Shown here: in pieces, positions 25,660 through 33,878 of the stretch | Layout: every line of letters begins with the position of its first letter | How positions within the stretch are numbered: the first letter of the stretch is position 1 | Assembly: GCF_016863035.1 (NCBI RefSeq) | Contig: NZ_BOOC01000003.1 | Span: 186,001 to 250,000 of the forward strand | Length of the DNA: 64,000 nt | Source: Microbispora corallina | Lineage (GTDB): Bacteria; Actinomycetota; Actinomycetes; Streptosporangiales; Streptosporangiaceae | Direction: 5' to 3' | Translations under genes and position numbers: made by a program | Notes under the pieces: generated by a model | What the model was told of the DNA's origin: nothing | Database searches by the model: none | Seen by the model: only the letters and a program-made list of their open reading frames with translations

Positions 25660-26424
25660 GTGCGTCCTGAAACATCACCGTTCGACCGGCTTGTCGGTGA
25701 GGCGTGGCCGGCCCCGGGCCGGGTGGAGGCGGGCGGCTGGGTCTACCGGCACGCGGGCGGGGTGACCAAGCGGGCCAACTCGGTGTTGCCGCTGGGGACG
25801 CCCGGCGACCTGGGCCGGGCCGTCGACGAGGCCGAGGAGTTCTACGCCTCACTGGGGCTGCCGTGCGTGTTCTCGATCGGCCCGCGGGCCCCCGAGGGCC
25901 TGGACGGCGAGCTGGAACGGCGGGGGTACGGCCTGGTGGACCCCACGCTCGTCATGACGGCCCCGATACCGGAGAGCACGCGCGGCGGGGCGGGCACGCG
26001 GGTAGGAGACGCCCCCGACGAGCGGTGGCTGCGCGTGTGGTGGTCGGTGGACGGGGGCCGGCACCCGGAGACGGACGGAGTCCCGGCGCGGGAATGGGCC
26101 GCGCGCATCCTCACCGGGGTGCCCGCCGGCTACGCCCTCCTGCCGGGAGACCGGGGCGACGCGGTGGGCCGGGCCGTCCCGCAGGGGGAGTGGCTCGGCG
26201 TGTACTGCATGGCGGTGGAGCCGCCCGCCAGGCGCGCGGGCCTGGGCGCGGCCGTGCTGCGCGCCCTCCTGGACTGGGGGCGCGAGCGGGGTGCCGCCCG
26301 GGCGTACCTGCTGGTGACGGAGGCCAACGCGGCGGCCCGCGCGCTCTACGAGCGGGCGGGGTTCGCCGTCGCCGGCCGCTACCACTACAGGGTGGCCCGG
26401 GTACGGCGACGGCGCGCCGGGTGA
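25660..26424 (+). CDS. GNAT-family N-acetyltransferase
   Basis: The 254-residue protein has a degenerate N-terminal half and a clear C-terminal GNAT fold. Strand LGVYCMAVEPPARRAGLGAA provides the acetyl-CoA pyrophosphate-binding turn (RRAGLG), and YLLVTEANAAARALYERAGF is the motif-B end. It transfers an acyl group from CoA to an unknown amine. I start at GTG 25660 since tacgct lies six bases upstream, the position expected for a -10 element of a leaderless gene; GTG 25636 is an alternative. Confidence 0.8.
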   Translation: MRPETSPFDRLVGEAWPAPGRVEAGGWVYRHAGGVTKRANSVLPLGTPGDLGRAVDEAEEFYASLGLPCVFSIGPRAPEGLDGELERRGYGLVDPTLVMTAPIPESTRGGAGTRVGDAPDERWLRVWWSVDGGRHPETDGVPAREWAARILTGVPAGYALLPGDRGDAVGRAVPQGEWLGVYCMAVEPPARRAGLGAAVLRALLDWGRERGAARAYLLVTEANAAARALYERAGFAVAGRYHYRVARVRRRRAG

Positions 26425-26437
26425 TCAGCTCACCCGG
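26417..26437. terminator. Hairpin between convergent genes
   Basis: ccgggtga pairs with tcacccgg around tcagc. The left arm includes the TGA of the acetyltransferase gene, and the DUF7455 gene ends 16 bases further on the other strand, so it may terminate both. Confidence 0.65.
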
Positions 26438-26452
26438 GCACGCCGTCTATGG

Positions 26453-26683
26453 TCAGCGTTCGTCTTCTGGGGCGGACGCGGGGGATTCACTGAGTCGGGC
26501 CGACTCGTCCTGGATCTCAGCACCTTTGTCGCGCAGCACAGCCACGTGCTGACGCCCGTGGTGGGCGCAGAACAGCAACTCCCCACCCACGGGCAGGGTC
26601 GCGCGGATGTAGGCCTGAGCACCGCACCGGTCACACCGGTCCAGGGCCGTCAGCGGCTTGATGGGGGCGAGAGCTCCAGTCAC
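26453..26683 (-). CDS. DUF7455-type small zinc-ribbon-like protein
   Basis: The 76-residue protein has Cys17, Cys20, Cys39 and His42 (CDRCGAQAY, then ELLFCAHHGRQH), a likely zinc site. An acidic tail EIQDESARLSESP follows. It belongs to a short family that is widespread in actinobacteria and commonly found beside hrdB or topoisomerase genes. The biochemical role is not known, and nucleic-acid or polymerase binding is a guess from the zinc ribbon. The GTG start at 26683 has aaagg upstream and family homology begins at once. It is divergent from parE. Confidence 0.8.
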   Translation of the reverse strand: MTGALAPIKPLTALDRCDRCGAQAYIRATLPVGGELLFCAHHGRQHVAVLRDKGAEIQDESARLSESPASAPEDER

Positions 26684-26859
26684 GTATCGCCTTTCGGGTC
26701 GCCCCACGACGTGGGGACGTTGGCGTCAGTCACTTGGGACAACATCTAACCGGATGGGGGGCTTCCCAATCATGCTGCGACTACGCCGAGAGCAGAATGA
26801 TCCGGAAAGTGACGCGGATCACAGCGGTTTGGGCGCGTGGAGAGCTGTGCCTGGCAAGC

Positions 26860-26873
26860 TTGTACGCGTACAA
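26860..26873. promoter_or_regulatory. 14-bp perfect palindrome upstream of parE
   Basis: ttgtacgcgtacaa reads the same on both strands. It lies 57 bp before the parE start and just upstream of a possible -10 element (taggct, 26889-26894). The core gtacgcgt recurs at 26897-26904. A dimeric regulator bound here would cover the -35 region of parE or the promoter of the divergent DUF7455 gene. The binding protein is unknown. Confidence 0.5.
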
Positions 26874-26930
26874 ACGTGGGAGTGGCGATAGGCTGCGTAC
26901 GCGTGTTCGATTGACAAGTGGGAGCTCGGA

Positions 26931-29003
26931 GTGACGGCGGTTCGCGCGGAGACGGGGTACACGGCCCGGCATCTTTCGGTGCTGGAGGGCCTCGAGGCCG
27001 TCCGCAAGCGTCCGGGGATGTACATCGGCTCCACCGACACCCGTGGCCTCATGCACTGCCTCTGGGAGATCGTGGACAACTCGGTCGACGAGGCCCTGGC
27101 GGGCTACTGCACCCGCATCGAGGTGGAGCTGCACGCCGACGGGTCCATCGAGGTCCGCGACGACGGGCGCGGCATCCCCGTGGACGTCGAGCCCAAGACC
27201 GGCCTCCCCGGCGTCGAGCTCGTGTACACCAAGCTCCACGCGGGCGGGAAGTTCGGCGGCGGCTCGTACGGCGCCTCCGGCGGCCTCCACGGCGTCGGCG
27301 CCTCGGTCGTGAACGCGCTGTCGTCCCGGCTCGACGTGGAGGTCGACCGCGACGGCCAGGTCCACCAGATCAGCTTCCGCCGGGGCGTGCCCGGCGTGTT
27401 CGAGGGCGACGGCCCCACGGCCAGGTTCCGCAAGAAGTCGGGCCTGCGCGACGGCGGCAGGGCCGGGCGCCACGTCACCGGCACCCGGGTCCGCTTCTGG
27501 GCCGACCGGCAGATCTTCCTCCCGGAGGCCGAGGTCTCGCTCGACGAGATCCACGTCCGGCTGCGGCAGACGGCCTTCCTGGTCCCCGGGCTGACCCTGC
27601 TCGTCCGCGACAGCCGGGGCGAGGAGACGTCCGAGGAGACCTTCCGCTTCGACGGCGGCATCAGCGAGTTCACCGAGTTCCTCGCCCGCGACGAGGCCGT
27701 CTGCGACGTGCTGAGGCTCCAGGGCGAGGGTCACTTCCACGAGACCGTCCCGGTGCTCGACGAGCAGGGCCACATGACGCCCACCGAGATCGAGCGGGAG
27801 CTCACGGTCGACGTCGCCATCCGCTGGGGCAAGGGCTACGAGACGACCGTCCGCTCGTTCGTCAACGTGATCGCCACGCCCAAGGGCGGCACCCACGTGG
27901 CGGGCTTCGAGCGAGCGCTGGTCCGCACGGTCAACGAGCAGCTCAGGGAGACCCGCCTGCTCAAGAACGGCGACGAGCCGGTCACCAAGGAGGACATCCT
28001 CGAAGGCCTCACGGCCGTCGTGACCGTGCGGGTGCCCGAGCCGCAGTTCGAGGGCCAGACCAAGGAGGTCCTCGGCACCGCCGCGGCCAGCCGCATCGTC
28101 GCCCACGTGGTCGGGCGGGAGCTCAAGGGCCTGTTCGCCAACCCGAAGCGCGGCCAGAAGCAGCAGCTGCGGGCCGTCCTGGAGAAGGTCGTCGCGGCGG
28201 CCAAGGCGCGCATCGCCGCCCGTGAGCACCGCGACAACCAGCGGCGCAAGTCGGCGCTGGAGAACTCGGCGCTCCCGGCCAAGCTCGTCGACTGCCGCAG
28301 CGACGACGTCGACCGCAGCGAGCTGTTCATCGTGGAGGGCGACTCGGCCCTCGGCACGGCCAAGCTGGCCCGCGACTCGGAGTTCCAGGCCCTCCTGCCG
28401 ATCCGGGGCAAGATCCTCAACGTGCAGAAGGCGTCCGTCGCCGACATGCTGAAGAACGCCGAGTGCGCCGCGATCATCCAGGTCGTGGGCGCGGGCTCGG
28501 GCCGGTCGTTCGACCTCGAGGCGGCCCGGTACGGCAAGATCATCTTAATGGCCGACGCCGACGTCGACGGGGCGCACATCCGCTGCCTGCTGCTGACGCT
28601 CTTCCACCGGTACATGAAGCCGATGGTCGAGGCCGGACGGGTGTTCGCGGCGGTCCCCCCGCTGCACCGCATCGAGATCACCAACCCCGGGCGGGGCCAG
28701 GACAAGTACGTCTACACCTACTCCGACGCCGAGCTGCACAAGGTCCTGCGCGACCTGGAGCGGCGCGGCAAGCGCTGGAAGGACCCCGTCCAGCGCTACA
28801 AGGGCCTCGGCGAGATGGACGCCGACCAGCTGGCCGAGACGACCATGGACCCCCGCCACCGCGTGCTGCGGCGGGTGCGGATCGAGGACGTCGAGTCGGC
28901 CGAGCGCATCTTCGACCTGCTGATGGGCAGCGACGTCGCCCCCCGGCGCGAGTTCATCGTCGGCAGCGCCGCCGAGGTCGACCGCGACCACATCGACGCC
29001 TGA
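26931..29003 (+). CDS. parE: DNA topoisomerase IV subunit B
   Basis: The 690-residue type IIA topoisomerase ATPase subunit carries all expected sites. The GHKL ATP pocket has EIVDNSVDEALAG, DDGRGIPVD and GLHGVGASVVNALS; the TOPRIM metal site has VEGDSA and DADVDGAHI; the C-terminal contact is RYKGLGEMDADQL. Together with ParC it decatenates daughter chromosomes by passing one duplex through another using ATP. I call ParE rather than GyrB because a ParC-type gene faces it 5 kb away in a conserved actinomycete arrangement. GTG 26931 has gggag six bases upstream. Confidence 0.92.
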   Translation: MTAVRAETGYTARHLSVLEGLEAVRKRPGMYIGSTDTRGLMHCLWEIVDNSVDEALAGYCTRIEVELHADGSIEVRDDGRGIPVDVEPKTGLPGVELVYTKLHAGGKFGGGSYGASGGLHGVGASVVNALSSRLDVEVDRDGQVHQISFRRGVPGVFEGDGPTARFRKKSGLRDGGRAGRHVTGTRVRFWADRQIFLPEAEVSLDEIHVRLRQTAFLVPGLTLLVRDSRGEETSEETFRFDGGISEFTEFLARDEAVCDVLRLQGEGHFHETVPVLDEQGHMTPTEIERELTVDVAIRWGKGYETTVRSFVNVIATPKGGTHVAGFERALVRTVNEQLRETRLLKNGDEPVTKEDILEGLTAVVTVRVPEPQFEGQTKEVLGTAAASRIVAHVVGRELKGLFANPKRGQKQQLRAVLEKVVAAAKARIAAREHRDNQRRKSALENSALPAKLVDCRSDDVDRSELFIVEGDSALGTAKLARDSEFQALLPIRGKILNVQKASVADMLKNAECAAIIQVVGAGSGRSFDLEAARYGKIILMADADVDGAHIRCLLLTLFHRYMKPMVEAGRVFAAVPPLHRIEITNPGRGQDKYVYTYSDAELHKVLRDLERRGKRWKDPVQRYKGLGEMDADQLAETTMDPRHRVLRRVRIEDVESAERIFDLLMGSDVAPRREFIVGSAAEVDRDHIDA

Positions 29004-29084
29004 GTCCTCCCGGCAGGCGGCCGCGCAGGCCGTCCCCGAGACCGGCGCGCCGCCGAGGCGTCCCGGATACTCGTCGGGCGGCCG

Positions 29085-29540
29085 TCAAGGGGTGAGCAGC
29101 CGGCGCGGGCCGGGGCCCTCCTGGCCCAGCCGGTCGTACGGGTTCGCCAGGGCGCAGCGCTGCAGGGACAGGCAGCCGCAGCCGATGCAGTCGGTCAGGT
29201 CGTCCCGGAGCCGTTCGAGCTGCCGGATCCGGCTGTTCAGGTCCTCCCGCCACGACAGCGACACCCGCGCCCAGTCCTCCCGCGTCGGGGTGCGCTCCTC
29301 GGGGAGGAGGGCGAGGGCCTCGCGGATCCGCGCGAGCGGGATGCCGACCCGCTGCGAGACCCGGACGAAGGCGACGCGGCGGAGCGTGTCGCGGGTGTAG
29401 CGGCGCTGGTTGCCCGCCGTCCTGCGGCTCTGGATGAGCCCCTGCCGCTCGTAGAACCGCAGGGTCGAGGTCGGCACCCCGCTCCGCTCCGCCAGCTCCC
29501 CGACCGTGAGCTCGCGCCCCCTGCCCGGCGTCCGATCCAC
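29085..29540 (-). CDS. soxR: SoxR redox-sensing MerR-family regulator
   Basis: The 151-residue protein has a MerR winged helix (VGELAERSGVPTSTLRFYERQGL), a dimerization helix, and the SoxR [2Fe-2S] cluster motif with Cys118, Cys121, Cys123 and Cys129 (CX2CXCX5C). SoxR activates target promoters when redox-active compounds oxidise the cluster. In antibiotic-producing actinomycetes it responds to pigments and phenazine-like molecules and controls monooxygenases and exporters. No typical target is directly adjacent; the VOC and NmrA-like genes 3 kb away are possible but not tightly linked. The gene converges on parE with an 81-bp gap. Confidence 0.92.
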   Translation of the reverse strand: MDRTPGRGRELTVGELAERSGVPTSTLRFYERQGLIQSRRTAGNQRRYTRDTLRRVAFVRVSQRVGIPLARIREALALLPEERTPTREDWARVSLSWREDLNSRIRQLERLRDDLTDCIGCGCLSLQRCALANPYDRLGQEGPGPRRLLTP

Positions 29541-29587
29541 GGCCCCAGGCTAACCGACTTCACCCTTGGTTGAAGTTCGGGCCCGGG

Positions 29588-31076
<1,489 letters not shown>

Positions 31077-31077
31077 G

Positions 31078-31572
31078 TCAGGCCTTGACCTCCCGGAGGC
31101 GGCCGGTCTCGACCTCGTACACGAATCCGCGCACCGCGTCCTTGTGCGGGATGAACGGGTCGGCCTTGATCCGGTTGAGCGACTGGACGACGTCCTCGTC
31201 GAGGTCGGGGAACGCCTCGGCCGCCCAGTCGGGCCGGATTCCCACCTCGGCCTCGATGTCCCGCTTGAACCCGTCGTCGGTGAAGGTGAGCATCCCGCAG
31301 TCGGTGTGGTGGATCAGGACGATCTCGCGGGTGCCCAGCAGCCGCTGGCTGATCGCGAGGCTGCGCCGGGCGTCGGCCGTCACCACCCCGCCCGCGTTGC
31401 GGATGATGTGCGCGTCGCCCTCAGACAGGCCCAGCAGCCCGTACGGGTTCAGGCGGGCGTCCATGCAGGCGAGGATCGCCACGCCCGCGGCCGGCGGCAG
31501 CGGCAGGTGGCCCTTGTCGAAGCCGGCGGCGTACTGCTCCGCTGCGGCGATGAGCCGATCGGTGACGCTCAT
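31078..31572 (-). CDS. Beta-class carbonic anhydrase (copy 1)
   Basis: The 164-residue enzyme has the beta-carbonic anhydrase zinc site, Cys36 in CMDAR and His89 with Cys92 in HHTDCG, with the Asp/Arg dyad D38-R40. It interconverts carbon dioxide and bicarbonate, feeding carboxylases such as those of fatty-acid synthesis. ATG 31572 is chosen because aggagg lies seven bases upstream; a longer frame to 31614 is not supported by homology. A second, diverged copy lies 180 bp upstream on the same strand. Its stop codon directly abuts the truncated kinase gene. Confidence 0.92.
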   Translation of the reverse strand: MSVTDRLIAAAEQYAAGFDKGHLPLPPAAGVAILACMDARLNPYGLLGLSEGDAHIIRNAGGVVTADARRSLAISQRLLGTREIVLIHHTDCGMLTFTDDGFKRDIEAEVGIRPDWAAEAFPDLDEDVVQSLNRIKADPFIPHKDAVRGFVYEVETGRLREVKA

Positions 31573-31752
31573 GCGTGCCCTCCTGGGTCCGGGACGGTTC
31601 CCGCCCACCTTCACCCCTTATCCCTACCAAGTCAATGGGTAAGGTGACGCGAGGTCACCTCGCGGTCACCGGACAGGAGGACGGGCCGGGCCACCGACGG
31701 GCCGCTGGCCGGCCGGGGAATGGCCGGACCGCGGCGTCGCCGGCAGGCGGAC

Positions 31753-32256
31753 TCAGAGCTCGACGGGCGGCTGGAGCCGTCCCGTGTGGACGTCGTAGAG
31801 GGCCCCGCCCACCACGAGGTCGTCGGGCAGGTAGGGGCTCGCCTTGATGCGGGTCAGGTCGTGCCTGAGCGCCTCGTGCTGGTCGGGGACGGTCTTGAAC
31901 TCCAGGCTGCGCGTGTCCACGCCGTACTCGGACGAGATCAGGTCGTGGACCTGCTCGTCGGTCGACTTGGCCATGCGGCAGTCGGTGTGCGGCATCACCA
32001 GGACCCGGTTCACGCCGAGCAGGTAGACGGCCAGGACGAGCGTGCGCAGCACGTCGTCGGTCACCCGCGCTCCCGCGTTGCGCAGGATCTTGGCGTCGCC
32101 GGCCTGCAGTCCCAGCAGCCCCAGCGGATCGATGCGGGAGTCCATGCAGGTCACCACGGCGAGCCCCTTGAGGGCCCGCCCGGTGAGGTCGGAGTGGGAG
32201 AAGTCGCTCGCGTACTTCTCGTTCGCGGCCAACAGGTCATCGAAAGCACCGGACAT
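31753..32256 (-). CDS. Beta-class carbonic anhydrase (copy 2)
   Basis: The 167-residue protein has the zinc ligands Cys37 (CMDSR), His90 and Cys93 (PHTDC). It differs from copy 1 in the residue after the HxxC motif (TDCRM against TDCGM) and shares the compact length of this actinobacterial subgroup. Both are predicted to be active cytosolic enzymes. Tandem placement points to duplication followed by divergence. No ribosome site is obvious before ATG 32254-32256, so the transcript could be leaderless or nearly so. Confidence 0.9.
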   Translation of the reverse strand: MSGAFDDLLAANEKYASDFSHSDLTGRALKGLAVVTCMDSRIDPLGLLGLQAGDAKILRNAGARVTDDVLRTLVLAVYLLGVNRVLVMPHTDCRMAKSTDEQVHDLISSEYGVDTRSLEFKTVPDQHEALRHDLTRIKASPYLPDDLVVGGALYDVHTGRLQPPVEL

Positions 32257-32417
32257 GTCATAGATGCTGCCCGATGCCGGTTTCCCCGCCCAGGAGCGGG
32301 GTGCCTTCTTCTCGTGAGGTGTGACAACGCCAGGGTTCTGGGCACGGGGGAGAGCGCCGCACTGAGCGGTAACACCGGTATATGGTTTTCACTGGTGTCT
32401 CGACGAGGAGGTGTCGC

Positions 32418-32798
32418 ATGAGCGGGATCGCGCGGATGCGATCGGTGGTGCTGGACTGTCCGGACCCCCGCGCGCTGGCGGACTTCTACTCGGCCGTGGT
32501 CGGCTGGGAGATCGCGTACGCGGACGACGAGTGGGTAACGCTGTCCGACGGCGGCGAGGTGCGCCTGTGCTTCCAGCTCGCCCCCGACCACCGGCCGCCC
32601 ATCTGGCCCGGCTCCGAGCGCCCTCAGCAGTTCCACCTCGACCTCCTGGTGGACGACCTGGACAAGGCGGAGGCCGCCGTGCTGGAGCTCGGGGCGGTCA
32701 AGCACGACCACCAGCCCAGCACCGAGGGCGGCTTCCGCGTCTACCTCGACCCCGCCGGGCACCCGTTCTGCCTCTGCGCGGCGGACGGCGAGGACTGA
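32418..32798 (+). CDS. VOC-family (glyoxalase/bleomycin-resistance-like) protein
   Basis: The 126-residue protein has the paired beta-alpha-beta-beta-beta units of the vicinal oxygen chelate fold. It starts VVLDCPDPRALADFYSAVVG and ends VYLDPAGHPFCLCA, with a His (FHLDLLVDDLDKAE) likely to bind metal. Members include dioxygenases, glyoxalases and drug-binding resistance proteins; this short, solitary type is common in actinomycetes and often of unknown substrate. ATG 32418 has gaggaggtg upstream. A loose inverted repeat (acaccgg/ctggtgt, about 32371-32397) lies in the promoter region. Confidence 0.85.
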   Translation: MSGIARMRSVVLDCPDPRALADFYSAVVGWEIAYADDEWVTLSDGGEVRLCFQLAPDHRPPIWPGSERPQQFHLDLLVDDLDKAEAAVLELGAVKHDHQPSTEGGFRVYLDPAGHPFCLCAADGED

Positions 32799-32910
32799 CG
32801 GCCGGCGCGCGGGTACGACCAGGGGTGCGGGCGGTCGCACCCGTGCCGGAGCGGGCGAGGGTGCCGGCCGGCGTGGCCGACGTCCGCTTCGGCTGATCAC
32901 GGGGGCAGCG

Positions 32911-33837
32911 ATGCCGGAGGAATCGCCCGACCCGCGCCCGACGCTGGTCACCGGCGCCGCCGGGGGGACCGGCGGCGTCGGCCGCGCGGTCGCCGGGAAC
33001 CTGCTGGCCCTGGGGCTGCCGGTGCGCGCCCTCGTCCACCGGGACGACGAGCGGGCCCGGTCCCTCGGGGACGCGGGAGCCGAGGTGGTCGTCGGGGACC
33101 TGACGCGGGCTGCGGACGTCGCGGACGCGCTCGACGGATGCCGCCGGGTGTACTTCGCGATGAGCGTGTCGTCGCGCTACCTGGAGGCCACGGCCGTCGC
33201 CGCGGCCGCCGCCCGGGAGCACGGCCGGCTCGAGATCTTCGTGAACATGTCTCAGATGACCGTCTCGCAGATGGACCTGCGCAGCACCGCCGAGTCCGGC
33301 CAGCAGCGGCTGCACTGGCTGGGGGAGCAGGTGCTGAACTGGTCGGGGCTGCCGGTGGCGCACCTCAGGCCCACCGTGTTCATGGAGAACCCGCTGTTCG
33401 CCCTCCTGGCCGCGGCGTCCATCCGCGAGCGCGGCGAGATCCGGCTGCCGTTCGGGGCGGGCCGCACCTCGCCGATCGCGGCGCGGGACGTCGCCGACGT
33501 GGTGACGGCCGTCCTGCTGGACCCGGCCGCCCACGTGGGGTCCGTCCACGAGCTCACCGGCGGCGCCTCACGGGACCTCGCCGCCGTCGCCGCCGAGTTC
33601 GGCGCGGCGCTCGGACGGCCGGTCGCCTACGTGGACGTCCCGTTCGACGAGTGGGTGGAGCGCGACCTCCGCCCGCTCGGCCTTCCGGAGCACCTGACCG
33701 GCCACCTGGCCACGATGGCGCGCCTCCACCGGCTCGACCGGTACGACCGCGTGACGCACGAGGTGGAGGACATCCTCGGACGGCCGCCGTCGACCATCAG
33801 GGACTTCGTCGCCGCCAACCCGGTGCTGTTCGCCTGA
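32911..33837 (+). CDS. NmrA-like NAD(P)-binding oxidoreductase
   Basis: The 308-residue protein is an atypical short-chain dehydrogenase of the NmrA/NAD(P)H-binding group. It has a Rossmann nucleotide motif near the N-terminus (VTGAAGGTGGVGRAV), the DLTRAADVADAL acidic segment, and a C-terminal substrate lobe with FVNMSQMTVSQMD and HLRPTVFMENPL. The classical YxxxK pair is not evident, so it may sense redox state or reduce quinones rather than act as a typical dehydrogenase. It lies 112 bp after the VOC gene in the same direction and may share its transcript. The last codons lie in a 30-bp tandem duplication. Confidence 0.82.
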   Translation: MPEESPDPRPTLVTGAAGGTGGVGRAVAGNLLALGLPVRALVHRDDERARSLGDAGAEVVVGDLTRAADVADALDGCRRVYFAMSVSSRYLEATAVAAAAAREHGRLEIFVNMSQMTVSQMDLRSTAESGQQRLHWLGEQVLNWSGLPVAHLRPTVFMENPLFALLAAASIRERGEIRLPFGAGRTSPIAARDVADVVTAVLLDPAAHVGSVHELTGGASRDLAAVAAEFGAALGRPVAYVDVPFDEWVERDLRPLGLPEHLTGHLATMARLHRLDRYDRVTHEVEDILGRPPSTIRDFVAANPVLFA

Positions 33838-33870
33838 CCGGAGGTCAACCCGGCGCTGTTCGCCTGACCG
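33816..33870. repeat. 30-bp-period tandem duplication over a stop codon
   Basis: A 25-base segment (33816-33840) recurs at 33846-33870 with one mismatch. It includes the last codons and TGA of the NmrA-like gene. The second copy lies after the true stop, so the gene end was duplicated in place. Confidence 0.85.
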
Positions 33871-33878
33871 CCGGTCAG
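33864..33878. terminator. Short hairpin between convergent genes
   Basis: ctgacc pairs with ggtcag around gcc, and the right arm overlaps the parC stop codon. It follows the duplicated end of the NmrA-like gene. The stem is only six pairs, so it is a weak terminator at best. Confidence 0.4.
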
